Shown here: positions 1 through 9,211 of the stretch, piece after piece
Numbering within the stretch: the first letter of the stretch is position 1
Layout of the letters: each line of letters begins with the position of its first letter
Assembly: GCA_024688365.1 (NCBI GenBank)
Contig: JAILEG010000008.1
Span: 1 to 41,647, forward strand
Source of the DNA: Prevotella sp.
GTDB lineage: Bacteria; Bacteroidota; Bacteroidia; Bacteroidales; Bacteroidaceae
Length of the DNA stretch: 41,647 nucleotides
Direction of reading: 5' to 3'
Made by a program: the position numbers and the translations under genes
The notes under the pieces: model-generated
Databases searched by the model: none
Told to the model about the DNA's origin: nothing
Seen by the model: the letters and a program-made list of their open reading frames with translations, nothing else

Positions 1-15
1 AACTGTTTTATATCT

Positions 16-107
16 TAAAAGGGTACCTTTTAAAGTCAAAGAGGACATGTTTCAGAGTGCCAAAGGGCACCTTCTGAGGTCGGATAAGGCTCCTTTGGAC
101 TTTAAAA
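16..107. other. Nested inverted repeats, unknown structured element
   Basis: The sequence can fold in nested stems. TTTTAAAGTC at 28-37 is perfectly complementary to GACTTTAAAA at 98-107, and the pairing continues inward with AAAG/AGGA against TCC/TTTG with small bulges. Inside is a hairpin at 52-77: TCAGA-GTGCC, loop AAAG, GGCAC, a two-base CT bulge, then TCTGA. A third small palindrome, TTAAAAGG-GTA-CCTTTTAA, lies at 16-34 and competes with the outer stem. No gene was seen in 1-261. Its position beyond the terminator of the minus-strand gene and before whatever lies left of the window suggests an intergenic repeat or a structured leader or trailer of a neighbouring transcript. I do not recognise the family. 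Confidence 0.35.
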
Positions 108-194
108 TAAAAGTCGGTTGTGAGTAGAGAGCCTGTATTAGGGAGGGTGAGGAGTTCTCCTCAATATCTGCTCATCAGAGGTTGTATGTGTGAG

Positions 195-231
195 AAAAAA
201 CAGGGAGGGCATGTCTTTCATGCCCTCCCTG
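195..231 (-). terminator. Intrinsic terminator of the 7TM-HD gene
   Basis: A perfect 13-base stem (201-213 against 219-231, CAGGGAGGGCATG) closes a five-base loop. On the minus strand it is followed by six T residues (AAAAAA at 195-200 on the plus strand). It lies 31 bases beyond the stop codon of the minus-strand gene ending at 262. Confidence 0.85.
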
Positions 232-261
232 CTGTATGGGATTGAGGAGCTTCCTTGGCTT

Positions 262-2313
262 CTAAGCCTTCAGCTCGGGATATTGTATGCGGGTGTGGTA
301 CATTGCTTTCAGACGCTCGGTGATGACGTTCTTGGCAATGGAGATGTCCTGGAAGGTGATGGGGCAGTCGGTGAAGTTGCCCTGTGCCACCTGTCCGTCG
401 ATGAGCCTGTTGACCAAGTCGCTGATACTCTCCTCCGTGTATTCCGTCAGTGACCGTGAGGCGGCCTCAACGGTGTCGCTCATCATCAGAATGGCCTGCT
501 CGCGGGTGAAGGGATTAGGCCCCGGATATCGGAAGAGTTCCTCGTCAACCTGCTCATCGGGATGCTCGTTCTTGTAATGTATGTAGAAATACTTTGCCAG
601 TCCAGCCCCGTGGTGTGTAGTGATGAAATCCTTGATGGCACGTGGGAGATTGTATTTCTCGGCAAGTTTCAGTCCTTCGGTGACGTGGCTGATGATGATG
701 CGTGCGCTTTCCAGGTCGGTCAGCTTGTCATGCGGGTTCACACCAGCCTGGTTCTCGGTGAAGAACACGGGATTGACCATCTTGCCGATGTCATGATAGA
801 GGGCACCCGTACGCACCAGTTGGCTCTTCGCACCGATCTTATTAGCAATCTCGGCGGCAAGGTTGCCTACTGTGATGGAGTGCTGGAAGGTGCCTGGAGC
901 CACCTCGCTGAGCCTCCGCAGAAGTTCGTTATTGGTGTTTGACAGCTCGAACATGGTCACGGTGGAGACGAAGCCAAAGGTCTTCTCAATGACCAGCATC
1001 ATCGTATAGTTGAAGAGAAGGAAGAAGCCATTGACTCCGAAGTGGTAGTACATGGTGTGGTCAAGTTTCGACAGGTCATCGGCCTGTATGAGCTGCAGGG
1101 AAAGGTAGACCGCTGCCGAGCCGATGGTGACCAGCAGGGCAGTGAGGAAGATCTGGCTCCTCTTGGAGAGCTCGCGCAGAGAGTAGATGGCCACCAGTCC
1201 TGCCACGAGCTGCACAATGATGAACTCATACTGGTATTTCACGGCAACGGCGCAGATGAGAATCATCGTGGCATGGCCGATGAATGCTGTCCTGGAGTCC
1301 ATGAATACCCGGAAGAAGATGGGTGCCATCGTGAAAGGCAGGATATAGACGCTCAGAATGTTATGCTCCATCATGAGAGAGGTGAGGATAGGGAAGAGGA
1401 CTATCATCGTGTAGAGGAGGGAGATGGAGCGGGGCTTTTCAAAATAATCCTTGCGGAAGAGGGCAAGGTAAAGGGTGAACAGGCCGATGAGTATCAGTAC
1501 GTATATGCTCTGGCCAATGAGCGTTGAGGTCACTTCTGCCTCTGAGGCGTTGCGCTTTTCCATGGCCTGCTCAAAGGAGTTCAGTACACGATAGGTCTTT
1601 GAGTCGATGATGTCACCCCGGTCAATGATGCGCTGTCCCTCCAGGACCATCCCTGATGCCTGGGGGATGAGGCTGAGCATGTCGTTCATCTCCGTCTCAC
1701 TGCGGTCCTTGTCATAGATGAGGTTGGCCTCTATGTACTCGTTCAGGTTGCATTGCTGCAGTACTGCCCGCTGCGGTCCCAGCTCAGGGTCCATGAAGAG
1801 ATGCTCGTATGCCCCAAGGGTGGAGTAGGTTCGGTTGACGGGCAGGCTGACAGCCTGTTTCCCCGTGACCACGCGGATGAGGTTGTCACTGTCCTTGACG
1901 AGCGTGGAGTACTGTTGCGGGTCGATGATGCCCACCTGGTAAATCTCATGCAGACGGTTGGCAATGATGCCGACGTACTCCAGCGGAAGGCCAGGGATGC
2001 CGTCCTTATATGCAGCCTTGAACTGGGCAACCTCCCTTTGCTCAACAGCAGGGTTGATGTTGAAGTATGGCTGGAACTGCTTCATCATGGAGTCGCGCTC
2101 GGCTTTCAGTGCGTCATCAGTCTTGAAGACAGGGAAGTCGAACTTGGCTATGAGCTGCCCGTACATCCAGGGTTTGCCCTCATCGTAGTGGAAGAGCTTG
2201 CCTTCGGTGCGTGGCAGGAAGAGGACGATGAGCACCACGGTCACGATGACAAGTGCCGTCCTTGTTGCCATGTTGCGCCAGTAATGGTTCTCTATGTTTC
2301 TGAATCTTATCAT
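262..2313 (-). CDS. 7TM-HD family membrane phosphohydrolase (PgpH/YqfF-like)
   Basis: A 683-residue membrane protein of the 7TM-HD family, whose characterised member PgpH is a cyclic-di-AMP phosphodiesterase. An N-terminal membrane anchor (ALVIVTVVLIVLFL) is followed by a roughly 230-residue extracytoplasmic domain, a block of about seven hydrophobic helices (residues about 265-450) and a C-terminal cytoplasmic HD domain. The HD domain shows FQHSITVGNLA, the metal-binding HD in LYHDIGKM (about residues 505-510), SARIIISHV and a downstream HH in ITTHHGAG. I chose the start at 2313 (MIRFRNIENHYWRN); an upstream in-frame ATG at 2376 would add 21 residues but would overlap the promoter seen at 2346-2377. 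The gene is divergent from gltX and ends at its own terminator. The cyclic-di-AMP role is inferred from the family. Confidence 0.9.
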   Translation of the reverse strand: MIRFRNIENHYWRNMATRTALVIVTVVLIVLFLPRTEGKLFHYDEGKPWMYGQLIAKFDFPVFKTDDALKAERDSMMKQFQPYFNINPAVEQREVAQFKAAYKDGIPGLPLEYVGIIANRLHEIYQVGIIDPQQYSTLVKDSDNLIRVVTGKQAVSLPVNRTYSTLGAYEHLFMDPELGPQRAVLQQCNLNEYIEANLIYDKDRSETEMNDMLSLIPQASGMVLEGQRIIDRGDIIDSKTYRVLNSFEQAMEKRNASEAEVTSTLIGQSIYVLILIGLFTLYLALFRKDYFEKPRSISLLYTMIVLFPILTSLMMEHNILSVYILPFTMAPIFFRVFMDSRTAFIGHATMILICAVAVKYQYEFIIVQLVAGLVAIYSLRELSKRSQIFLTALLVTIGSAAVYLSLQLIQADDLSKLDHTMYYHFGVNGFFLLFNYTMMLVIEKTFGFVSTVTMFELSNTNNELLRRLSEVAPGTFQHSITVGNLAAEIANKIGAKSQLVRTGALYHDIGKMVNPVFFTENQAGVNPHDKLTDLESARIIISHVTEGLKLAEKYNLPRAIKDFITTHHGAGLAKYFYIHYKNEHPDEQVDEELFRYPGPNPFTREQAILMMSDTVEAASRSLTEYTEESISDLVNRLIDGQVAQGNFTDCPITFQDISIAKNVITERLKAMYHTRIQYPELKA

Positions 2314-2345
2314 ATCTGTCGGTTTCGTTAACTCCTTACAACTTG

Positions 2346-2377
2346 CGAAAATACTAAAAATATGGCGTATAGTCAAA
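2346..2377 (-). promoter_or_regulatory. Promoter of the 7TM-HD gene
   Basis: On the minus strand a TTTG box (2374-2377) is followed after exactly 20 bases by TATTTTCG (2346-2353), close to the Bacteroidetes -33/-7 consensus TTTG-N19-21-TAnnTTTG. It lies 32 bases upstream of the chosen ATG at 2313. Confidence 0.6.
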
Positions 2378-2386
2378 AAAAAACAT

Positions 2387-2394
2387 TAATTTTG
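2387..2394 (+). promoter_or_regulatory. -7 box of the gltX promoter
   Basis: TAATTTTG matches the Bacteroidetes -7 consensus TAnnTTTG and lies 22 bases upstream of the gltX ATG. No clear TTTG box is seen 20 bases upstream. Together with the minus-strand promoter it makes this 103-base gap a compact divergent promoter region. Confidence 0.5.
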
Positions 2395-2416
2395 CACAAA
2401 AATAATTTTAAGACTA

Positions 2417-3934
2417 ATGGCAGAAAGAAAAGTAAGGGTGCGTTTCGCACCAAGTCCGACAGGTGCCTTGCACATTGGCGGCGTGCGTACCGCCCTGTAT
2501 AACTATCTCTTCGCCCGCCAGCATGGTGGCGACCTTGTGTTCCGCATAGAGGATACTGACTCCAACCGTTTCGTGCCCGGGGCTGAGGAGTATATTCTTG
2601 ACTCTTTCAAATGGCTGGGTATCAAGTTTGACGAGGGAGTGAGCTTTGGCGGTGAGCATGGACCTTATCGGCAGAGTGAGCGTCGTGACATCTATAAGAA
2701 GTATGTCAGCCAGCTGCTGGATGCGGGCAAGGCTTATATAGCTTTCGACACACCTGAGGAGCTGGAGGCAAAGCGGCAGGAGATAAAGAACTTCCAGTAT
2801 GATGCCCACACCCGCCAGCTGATGCGCAACTCGCTGACCCTGTCGGCCGCCGAGGTTGACAGCCTTATAGAGGATGGCCATCAGTATGTTGTCCGGTTCA
2901 AGATAGAGCCGGGTGAGGAGATTCATGTGAGCGATATGATTCGTGGCGATGTCTGCATCAAGAGTGATATCCTTGACGACAAGGTGCTTTACAAGAGTGC
3001 CGACGAACTGCCTACCTATCACCTTGCCAACATCGTCGATGACCACCTGATGGAAATCAGCCATGTCATCCGTGGTGAGGAGTGGCTGCCAAGCGCACCA
3101 CTGCACGTGCTGCTTTACCGTGCCTTTGGCTGGGAGGACAGCATGCCCCGCTTTGCCCATCTGCCTTTGCTGCTGAAGCCTGAGGGGAAAGGCAAGCTCA
3201 GCAAGCGTGACGGTGACCGGCTTGGCTTCCCTGTGTTCCCTCTGGAGTGGCATGACCCGAAGACGGGTGAGATAAGCTCGGGCTATCGTGAGAGTGGTTA
3301 TTTCCCGGAGGCTGTTGTCAACTTCCTGGCATTGCTGGGCTGGAACCCTGGCACGGAGCAGGAACTCTTCTCGCTGGACGAGTTGGTAGAGGCCTTTGAC
3401 ATTAGGAAATGCTCAAAGAGCGGTGCCAAGTTCGACTACCAGAAGGGCATGTGGTTCAACCATGAGTATATTCTCCGCAAGAGCGATGATGAGATAGCGC
3501 GGCTGTTCGCGCCTATCGTTGCCAACAATGGTGTCGAGGCTACGATGGAACGGGTGACACAGGTCGTACACATGATGAAGGACCGTGTCAGCTTCGTGAA
3601 GGAGCTTTGGGATCTTTGTTCTTTCTTCTTCATAGCCCCGACAGGCTATGATGAGAAGACTGTCAAGAAACGCTGGAAGGAGTATTCTGCCCAGCAGATG
3701 ACAGAGCTGGCTGATGTGCTGGAGGGCATTGATGACTTCTCGGTAGAGGGTCAGGAGCCAGTTGTGATGAAATGGGTCGAGGACAAGGGCTACAAGCTTG
3801 GTGACATCATGAATGCCTTCCGTCTCACGTTGGTGGGTATAGGCAAGGGGCCCGGTATGTTTGACATCTCGGCATTCCTTGGTAAGGAAGAGACACTGAG
3901 ACGTCTGCGTAAGGCTATTGAGGTTCTTGGATAA
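2417..3934 (+). CDS. gltX: Glutamate--tRNA ligase
   Basis: Class I aminoacyl-tRNA synthetase that charges tRNA-Glu with glutamate in the cytoplasm. The 505-residue length is normal for bacterial GluRS. The N-terminal Rossmann fold carries [13 protein letters not shown], with the HIGH-type signature HIGG at residues 19-22. The second ATP-binding signature appears as GKLSKRDGD at about residue 260, in the usual GluRS KLSKR form. A helical anticodon-binding region makes up the C-terminal third. It is the first gene of a co-directional group with waaA (31 bases downstream), the zinc-ribbon protein and trpS, so two tRNA synthetases flank the lipid A gene. Confidence 0.97.
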   Translation: MAERKVRVRFAPSPTGALHIGGVRTALYNYLFARQHGGDLVFRIEDTDSNRFVPGAEEYILDSFKWLGIKFDEGVSFGGEHGPYRQSERRDIYKKYVSQLLDAGKAYIAFDTPEELEAKRQEIKNFQYDAHTRQLMRNSLTLSAAEVDSLIEDGHQYVVRFKIEPGEEIHVSDMIRGDVCIKSDILDDKVLYKSADELPTYHLANIVDDHLMEISHVIRGEEWLPSAPLHVLLYRAFGWEDSMPRFAHLPLLLKPEGKGKLSKRDGDRLGFPVFPLEWHDPKTGEISSGYRESGYFPEAVVNFLALLGWNPGTEQELFSLDELVEAFDIRKCSKSGAKFDYQKGMWFNHEYILRKSDDEIARLFAPIVANNGVEATMERVTQVVHMMKDRVSFVKELWDLCSFFFIAPTGYDEKTVKKRWKEYSAQQMTELADVLEGIDDFSVEGQEPVVMKWVEDKGYKLGDIMNAFRLTLVGIGKGPGMFDISAFLGKEETLRRLRKAIEVLG

Positions 3935-3965
3935 TGATAAAAGAGGCTAAACCAAACGGGCCGTT

Positions 3966-5201
3966 ATGTATAATATAATAATGTATGCCATCCAGCTCGG
4001 CATTGCCATAGGCAGTCTCTTCAATGAGAAGCTGCGCAAGATGTGGCGAGGTGAGCGGGATGCTGTGCGCATGCTCAGGGCGAAGCTGGAGCCTGATGCC
4101 AGATACATCTGGTTCCATGCAGCCTCGTTGGGTGAGTTTGAGCAGGGTCGTCCGCTGATAGAGCAGATAAGGAAAGACTATCCGCAGTACAGGATTCTGC
4201 TTACCTTTTTCTCACCCTCGGGTTACGAGGTGCGGAAGGACTACAAAGGTGCTGACATCATCACCTACCTGCCTATCGACACGGTGGGCAATGCAAGGAA
4301 ATTCCTGCGTACTGTCCGCCCCGTCATGGCGTTCTTCATCAAGTATGAGTTCTGGTACAACTATCTGCATATCCTACAGCATCGGGGTGTTCCTGCCTAT
4401 AGTGTGTCGAGCATATTCCGTCCTGATCAGGTGTTCTTCAAGTGGTATGGCAGGAACTATGGCAGGGTGCTGAGATGCTTCACACGTTTCTTCGTCCAGA
4501 ATGATGAGAGCCGGCAGCTGTTGGATAAGATTGGCATCCATGATGCCTTGGTAGTCGGTGACACACGGTTTGACCGTGTTCTCCAGATCAAGGAGGCAAG
4601 CAAGTGCCTGCCTGTCGTTGAGCGATTCGTGCGCCTTGACTCTGCTGACAAGGCGAAGGTGTTTGTCGCAGGCTCTTCCTGGCAGCCTGATGAGGAGATA
4701 TTCCTTAGGTACTTCAATGAGCATCGTGACTGGAAGCTCATAGTCGCCCCTCATGTCATTGGTGAGGACCATCTGAAGTTCATCACCTCTCTCCTCAAGG
4801 ACAAGAAGGTGATGCGTTACACGCAGGCAACGGAGGAGAATGTGACTGATGCCGATGTGCTGATTATCGACTGCTTCGGTCTGCTGTCCTCTATCTATCA
4901 TTATGGTGATTTGGCATACGTGGGCGGTGGCTTTGGTGTCGGCATCCACAATGTGCTGGAGGCAGCCGTATGGGATATGCCGGTGTTGTTCGGCCCCAAC
5001 AACAAGCACTTCGCTGAGGCGCAAGGTCTGCTGCGTGATGGCGGTGGATTTGAGATTCAGGACTATGAGAGCTTCAGTCAGATTGTCAGCCGACTGGTTG
5101 CCAGTGACGGTTTCCTGCAGGAGAGCGGACGGCAGGCAGGTGCTTTCGTGGAGAGTCTCTCGGGCGCAACGGGGAAAGTTCTAAGCAACGTTAAGCTATG
5201 A
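3966..5201 (+). CDS. waaA: 3-deoxy-D-manno-octulosonic acid (Kdo) transferase
   Basis: Membrane-associated glycosyltransferase of the GT30 family that adds Kdo from CMP-Kdo to the lipid A precursor on the cytoplasmic face of the inner membrane. The 411-residue protein begins with a short hydrophobic N-terminal anchor (YNIIMYAIQLGIAIGSLF). The acceptor-domain signature WFHAASLGEFEQGRPL contains the glutamate expected to act as catalytic base. FFIKYEFWYNYL and the donor-domain block YVGGGFGVGIHNVLEAA, followed by PVLFGPNNKHFAEA, are typical of the family. The gene is close behind gltX and its stop codon overlaps the start of the next gene (ATGA), which suggests translational coupling. Confidence 0.95.
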   Translation: MYNIIMYAIQLGIAIGSLFNEKLRKMWRGERDAVRMLRAKLEPDARYIWFHAASLGEFEQGRPLIEQIRKDYPQYRILLTFFSPSGYEVRKDYKGADIITYLPIDTVGNARKFLRTVRPVMAFFIKYEFWYNYLHILQHRGVPAYSVSSIFRPDQVFFKWYGRNYGRVLRCFTRFFVQNDESRQLLDKIGIHDALVVGDTRFDRVLQIKEASKCLPVVERFVRLDSADKAKVFVAGSSWQPDEEIFLRYFNEHRDWKLIVAPHVIGEDHLKFITSLLKDKKVMRYTQATEENVTDADVLIIDCFGLLSSIYHYGDLAYVGGGFGVGIHNVLEAAVWDMPVLFGPNNKHFAEAQGLLRDGGGFEIQDYESFSQIVSRLVASDGFLQESGRQAGAFVESLSGATGKVLSNVKL

Positions 5202-5698
5202 AATATCAGATAACATGTGATAATTGCGGCACTCAGTTTATTGTTGAGGCCGGTGAGGGGCAGACCATTGAGTGCAAGTGCCCCCACTGTCATGGCATAA
5301 TGGAGATAACATTACCATTGGTCAGTGCCGGACAGCAGTATGACCAGCAGCCAGCCTATGCGCCACAGTCCTCTCAGGACAGTTCGGGTTCGGATGATGG
5401 AGGCAGGGGCTGGCATACCATCCTGTGGGGTGTTATTATCGGTCTGCTGCTGCTGGCAGCGGCAGTTGGGGCTTATGTGGCTCTCCGGCCCTCCGGTCCG
5501 GCAGAGACTCCGAAAGGCAATGTCCCTGTTGACACCATTCCTTACGAAATTCCTGTTGAGCAGGAGGAACCAGCCCCCGTGGTTGACACGGTGGTCGAGG
5601 CTCCTGTTGAGGAGGCTCCTGCTGAGGAGGAAAACACGGAGGAAGACCAACAGGTGGAAGAGGCTGACAGTGTGGCTGTCCCTGCGCATGACGAATAA
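5198..5698 (+). CDS. Zinc-ribbon single-pass membrane protein, unknown function
   Basis: A 166-residue protein. Residues 7-34 form a zinc-ribbon-like pair of cysteine motifs (CDNCGTQF, then CKCPHCHG), similar to MJ0042-type zinc finger domains that sit at the start of many unrelated membrane proteins. A linker rich in Q, S and G leads to one transmembrane segment (WGVIIGLLLLAAAVGAYVAL, about residues 76-95). The C-terminal tail is dominated by Pro, Val and Glu (EEPAPVVDTVVEAPVEEAP and similar) and is strongly acidic. The start overlaps the waaA stop (ATGA) and trpS follows 48 bases later, so it is probably co-transcribed with both. The function is unknown; topology suggests the ribbon is cytoplasmic and the acidic tail periplasmic. 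Confidence 0.8.
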   Translation: MKYQITCDNCGTQFIVEAGEGQTIECKCPHCHGIMEITLPLVSAGQQYDQQPAYAPQSSQDSSGSDDGGRGWHTILWGVIIGLLLLAAAVGAYVALRPSGPAETPKGNVPVDTIPYEIPVEQEEPAPVVDTVVEAPVEEAPAEEENTEEDQQVEEADSVAVPAHDE

Positions 5699-5746
5699 GG
5701 GCGTTCCGCCTTTGTGAGCAACGAATAACAAAAGAAATAAAAGATA

Positions 5747-6835
5747 ATGGGAAAAATCATTTTAACCGGTGACCGTCCAACGGGCAAACTGCATCTGGGA
5801 CATTACATCGGTTCACTCCGCCGCCGTGTGGAACTGCAGAATCAAGGTGACTATGACAAGATGTTTGTCTTCATGGCCGATGTTCAGGCTCTGACTGATA
5901 ATGCTGACAACCCAGAGAAAATCCGTCAGAACATTATTGAGGTGGCTTTGGACTATCTCTCAGCCGGTTTGGATCCGGAGAAATGTACGCTTTATATCCA
6001 GAGCCAGATTCCAGAGCTGGCTGAGCTGACGACTTATCTGATGAACCTTGTCAGCGTGAGCCGTGTACAGCGTAACCCAACGGTGAAGACTGAGATCAAG
6101 ATGCGTAACTTTGAGGCGAATATCCCGATGGGCTTCTTTGCCTATCCGGTGTCACAGGCAGCTGACATTGCTGCCTTCAAGGCAACAACCGTGCCTGCTG
6201 GAGAGGATCAGGAGCCTATGCTTGAGCTGACCCGTGAGCTGGTGCGCCGCTTCAACCAGATTTATGCCCCTGTTCTCGTTGAGCCGAATATCATGCTGCC
6301 GGAGAATGCCACGGCACGTCGCTTGCCGGGTACGGACGGTAAGGAGAAGATGAGTAAGAGCCTTGGCAACTGTATCTATCTCTCGGATGATGCCGATACG
6401 GTATGGAAGAAGGTGAAGACGATGTACACTGACCCAACTCATCTGAACGTTTCTGACCCAGGTCATGTTGAGGGCAATGCGGTGTTCACTTACCTTGATG
6501 CCTTCTCTGTGGATGAGGATTTTGCCGAGTTCTGGCCGGAGTTCAGTAACCTTGATGAGCTGAAGGCTGCCTATACGGCTGGTGGCATTGGTGACATGAA
6601 GTGCAAGAAACTGCTGAACAGTGTTCTCAACAAGATGCTGGAGCCAATTCGGGTGCGTCGTCATGAGTTTGAACAGGATATTCCTGAGATATACAACATC
6701 CTGAAGAAAGGCTCTGCTACAGCCCGTGAGGCTGCCGCACAGACGATGGATGAGGTGCGTGCCGCCATGCAGATTAACTATTTTGAGGATGCCGAGCTGA
6801 TTCAAAGTCAGGCTGAGAAGTTCCGTCAGAAGTAA
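5747..6835 (+). CDS. trpS: Tryptophan--tRNA ligase
   Basis: Class I aminoacyl-tRNA synthetase that charges tRNA-Trp. The 362-residue product is in the usual size range. It starts [20 protein letters not shown], with the HIGH-type signature HLGH at residues 16-19, and carries the second ATP-binding signature [11 protein letters not shown] at about residue 200. The middle region ([41 protein letters not shown]) is characteristic of tryptophanyl enzymes. It is the last gene of the plus-strand group that starts with gltX and faces the minus-strand patB-like gene across a shared hairpin terminator. Confidence 0.97.
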   Translation: MGKIILTGDRPTGKLHLGHYIGSLRRRVELQNQGDYDKMFVFMADVQALTDNADNPEKIRQNIIEVALDYLSAGLDPEKCTLYIQSQIPELAELTTYLMNLVSVSRVQRNPTVKTEIKMRNFEANIPMGFFAYPVSQAADIAAFKATTVPAGEDQEPMLELTRELVRRFNQIYAPVLVEPNIMLPENATARRLPGTDGKEKMSKSLGNCIYLSDDADTVWKKVKTMYTDPTHLNVSDPGHVEGNAVFTYLDAFSVDEDFAEFWPEFSNLDELKAAYTAGGIGDMKCKKLLNSVLNKMLEPIRVRRHEFEQDIPEIYNILKKGSATAREAAAQTMDEVRAAMQINYFEDAELIQSQAEKFRQK

Positions 6836-6864
6836 GAGGCAACTTGCTTGCTGATGGATAAAAA

Positions 6865-6902
6865 GACACCGCCCTGCAGGAGTAATCCGGCAGGGCGGTG
6901 TC
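6865..6902. terminator. Hairpin terminator between convergent genes
   Basis: A 13-base perfect stem, GACACCGCCCTGC (6865-6877) against GCAGGGCGGTGTC (6890-6902), closes a 12-base loop. On the minus strand it is followed by TTTTT, so it is a canonical intrinsic terminator for the PatB-like operon. On the plus strand the T-tract is missing, but the same stem may also end trpS transcripts, 30 bases beyond the trpS stop. Confidence 0.8.
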
Positions 6903-6919
6903 ATCTGTACTCGTCTGTC

Positions 6920-8095
6920 TTATGGCAAAAGTGGCTTGATGGTGGTCACAATGCGGCGAAGTCCTTCATTCAAGGTGGCCCGTGGGCAGGCAATGTTGAT
7001 GCGGATGTAGCCCTCTCCGTCTTGCCTCCCATACATCGTTCCGCTGTTGACGAATACTTTTCCCAGTTTCATCAGCCGTTCGGAAAGTTCATCTGAACCC
7101 ATCCCTGTGGCATGTATGTCTACCCACACAAGGTAAGTCCCCTCGAGGCGCATCACCTCCAGTTGTGGCAGCTCTCTCCGGAAACACTCCTTCACGGCCA
7201 TGTAATTCCTGTACAGGTAGCGGTTCAGCTCCATGAGCCATTCTTCGCTCTCATTATAGGCGGCTTCAAGCGCGACAGGTCCGAATGGATTGACATCACA
7301 GACCTCGAAGATGTTGATGGCGCGGTTGATGCGCCTGCGCCAAGTGGGGTTCTTGCAGATGACGTTGGCAATCTGCAGTCCGGCTATGTTGAAACTCTTT
7401 GTGGGCGAATTAAGCGTAATGCAGTTGTCCGCACAAGCCTCACTGACGGCTGCGAAGGGTGTGAAAGAATATCCAGGCATGGTCAGCTCGCAGTGTATCT
7501 CATCGCTGATGACCTTCACGTTATGGCGCAGACAGATGTCGTTCATCCGTTCCAGCTCGACTCTCGTCCATACCCTGCCGCTCGGGTTGTGTGGGTTGCA
7601 GAGCAGGAAGAGGGTTGTTTTCTCATCGGCACACTTTGCCTCAAAGTCCTCCCAATCTATGGTGTATGAGTCGCCTTCTCGTTTCAGCGGGCTCTCCAGT
7701 ACTTCGCATCCCTGATTCTTTATTGAGGAAAAGAAACAATTGTATACAGGTGTCTGGACTATTACTTTCTCACCGCTCATTGCCAGAGCCTTGATGGTGG
7801 CGCTGATAGCCGGGACTACCCCTGTGGTGTAGATGATCCACTGGCGGTCAATCATCCATCCGTGCCTTCTGCTGAACCAGCGGGTGATGGCCTCGTAATA
7901 GCTATCGGGCACCATCGTGTAACCGAATACTCCATGTGCAGCCCGTTCTGCCACGGCCTGCTGTATGGCGGGTGCGGCAGGGAAGTCCATGTCGGCTACC
8001 CACATCGGGATGACATCAGCCTCTTCTGCCTCGTCCCACTTGTAACAGTGGGTTCCCCGTCGGTTCACTATCTTGTCAAAGTCGTATTTCTCCAT
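6920..8095 (-). CDS. MalY/PatB-family PLP-dependent aminotransferase / cystathionine beta-lyase
   Basis: A 391-residue fold-type I pyridoxal-phosphate enzyme of the MalY/PatB group, whose members cleave C-S bonds in cystathionine or cysteine to give pyruvate, ammonia and thiol. The N-terminus MEKYDFDKIVNRRGTHCYKW followed by VIPMWVADMDF is the family hallmark. Further signatures are IIYTTGVVPAIS, the substrate and cofactor segment LCNPHNPSGRVW, the ISDEIHCEL block and the Schiff-base lysine in LNSPTKSFNIAGLQIANV. It is directly downstream of the DUF3737 gene, with two bases between the stop and this start, so the two are co-transcribed. Whether it acts in methionine metabolism or sulfide production cannot be told from the sequence. 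Confidence 0.9.
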   Translation of the reverse strand: MEKYDFDKIVNRRGTHCYKWDEAEEADVIPMWVADMDFPAAPAIQQAVAERAAHGVFGYTMVPDSYYEAITRWFSRRHGWMIDRQWIIYTTGVVPAISATIKALAMSGEKVIVQTPVYNCFFSSIKNQGCEVLESPLKREGDSYTIDWEDFEAKCADEKTTLFLLCNPHNPSGRVWTRVELERMNDICLRHNVKVISDEIHCELTMPGYSFTPFAAVSEACADNCITLNSPTKSFNIAGLQIANVICKNPTWRRRINRAINIFEVCDVNPFGPVALEAAYNESEEWLMELNRYLYRNYMAVKECFRRELPQLEVMRLEGTYLVWVDIHATGMGSDELSERLMKLGKVFVNSGTMYGRQDGEGYIRINIACPRATLNEGLRRIVTTIKPLLP

Positions 8096-8097
8096 GT

Positions 8098-8955
8098 TTA
8101 CTCTCCACCGTTTTCCCGTTCCTTTATCATCGTATTCTTTCCCTTGGCAAACTCATCATAGGTGACCTTGCCTATCCTATCAGCAGTGATGGTTCCCGAT
8201 ACAGGGTTCTTTATCTCGCTGATATAGCCTTTTATGGTGGCGGATATGTTACGGCTGTCCTCAAAGGCACGGTCGCAGGCAGCATCGAAAGTGCAGTCTT
8301 CAAGCGTGATGCCGTCAAGGTAACAGAGAGGCTGCTCGCCACTGATGTGGCAACGTACGAGACGGATGTTCTTGGAGTGCCATGCAAGATATTCACCATC
8401 GAGTTCTGAGTCGTAGACTGTTACGTTCTCACATTCCCAAAAAGAATCCTTGGTCTTTATCCGTGCATTATGGATCTCAACGTTCTTGCAGTACTGGAAG
8501 ACGTATTTGGCATCAGAGACAAGACCGTCAACATAGATATTCTTCGAGAACATAAACGGGTAGGTGCCCTGGTGCAGCTCTACATTCTTCAGCTTCAGAC
8601 CGTCAATCTTCCAGAAGGTCTCATCAGCATCGTTTATCCTCACGTTCTCAAGCGATAGGTTTTTCATCTCCCGGAAGAACTTAGGCCCATCAATGACAGA
8701 GTCTTTCATCGTCATGTCGTTGGAATACCAGATGGCCGACCGTGACCCCTCAGCGAAGTAGCAGTTGTCAATGATGCTCTTATCCACATGCCACCACGGA
8801 TATTTCCCGTAGAAACGGGATTTGACACATTCAATATTCTCGCAGCATTTGATACCCGACTCTCCGTCCGTTATCTCTATGTTTTCCAGTCGCATATCCC
8901 TTGCGCCGAAAAGGGGACGCTCGCCCCCATACTTCATGTTACTGATTGTTTCCAT
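8098..8955 (-). CDS. DUF3737 family right-handed beta-helix-like protein
   Basis: A 285-residue protein built of short repeats in which hydrophobic positions and N, D or S recur about every 20-22 residues (ENIECVKSRF, KSIIDNCYF, NMTMKDSVI-type units, KNVEIHNARI, ENVTVYDSEL, KNIRLVRCHI, DGITLEDCTF), as expected for a parallel beta-helix. The opening YGGERPLFGARDMRLENIEI followed by DGESGIKCCENIE, and the KYPWWHVDKS block, match my memory of the DUF3737 family. I chose the start at 8955 (METISNMKYGG); an in-frame ATG 14 codons upstream would fall next to the -7 box. No signal peptide is visible, so it is likely cytoplasmic. It is tightly coupled to the PatB-like gene downstream. Function unknown. 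Confidence 0.85.
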   Translation of the reverse strand: METISNMKYGGERPLFGARDMRLENIEITDGESGIKCCENIECVKSRFYGKYPWWHVDKSIIDNCYFAEGSRSAIWYSNDMTMKDSVIDGPKFFREMKNLSLENVRINDADETFWKIDGLKLKNVELHQGTYPFMFSKNIYVDGLVSDAKYVFQYCKNVEIHNARIKTKDSFWECENVTVYDSELDGEYLAWHSKNIRLVRCHISGEQPLCYLDGITLEDCTFDAACDRAFEDSRNISATIKGYISEIKNPVSGTITADRIGKVTYDEFAKGKNTMIKERENGGE

Positions 8956-8982
8956 TGTGTGAAATCTATATGTTGCTGTTTG

Positions 8983-8990
8983 CAAAGATA
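8983..8990 (-). promoter_or_regulatory. -7 box of the DUF3737-PatB operon
   Basis: On the minus strand TATCTTTG matches the Bacteroidetes -7 consensus TAnnTTTG, 27 bases upstream of the chosen start at 8955. The -33 region is weak. Confidence 0.55.
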
Positions 8991-9211
8991 ATGCCAACTG
9001 GCTTAGATACGGGAAGATGGTAGATTCTACGGTAATTATGGTATTGCTGTGTGAGATTCTGTGACGATTCTGTCAGACCGACGGTCATGATTATCGCTTG
9101 TTTTTTCTTTTTGTGAATAGGGGATTTTCCCTTTTTACTGTTATCTAAGCAGAAAGCCACAAGCAAATGGGCAATCTACAACCGAGTAATAACAAATAGA
9201 ACAGAACAGTA

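Noticed and set aside
2414..3253. 279-codon frame antisense to gltX
   Set aside because: It lies entirely inside gltX, whose synthetase signatures are unambiguous; its translation has no recognisable domain.
9055..9076. Tandem 11-base repeat upstream of the small barrel gene
   Set aside because: Only two copies with two differences (GATTCTGTGAC and GATTCTGTCAG); too little to call a functional site.
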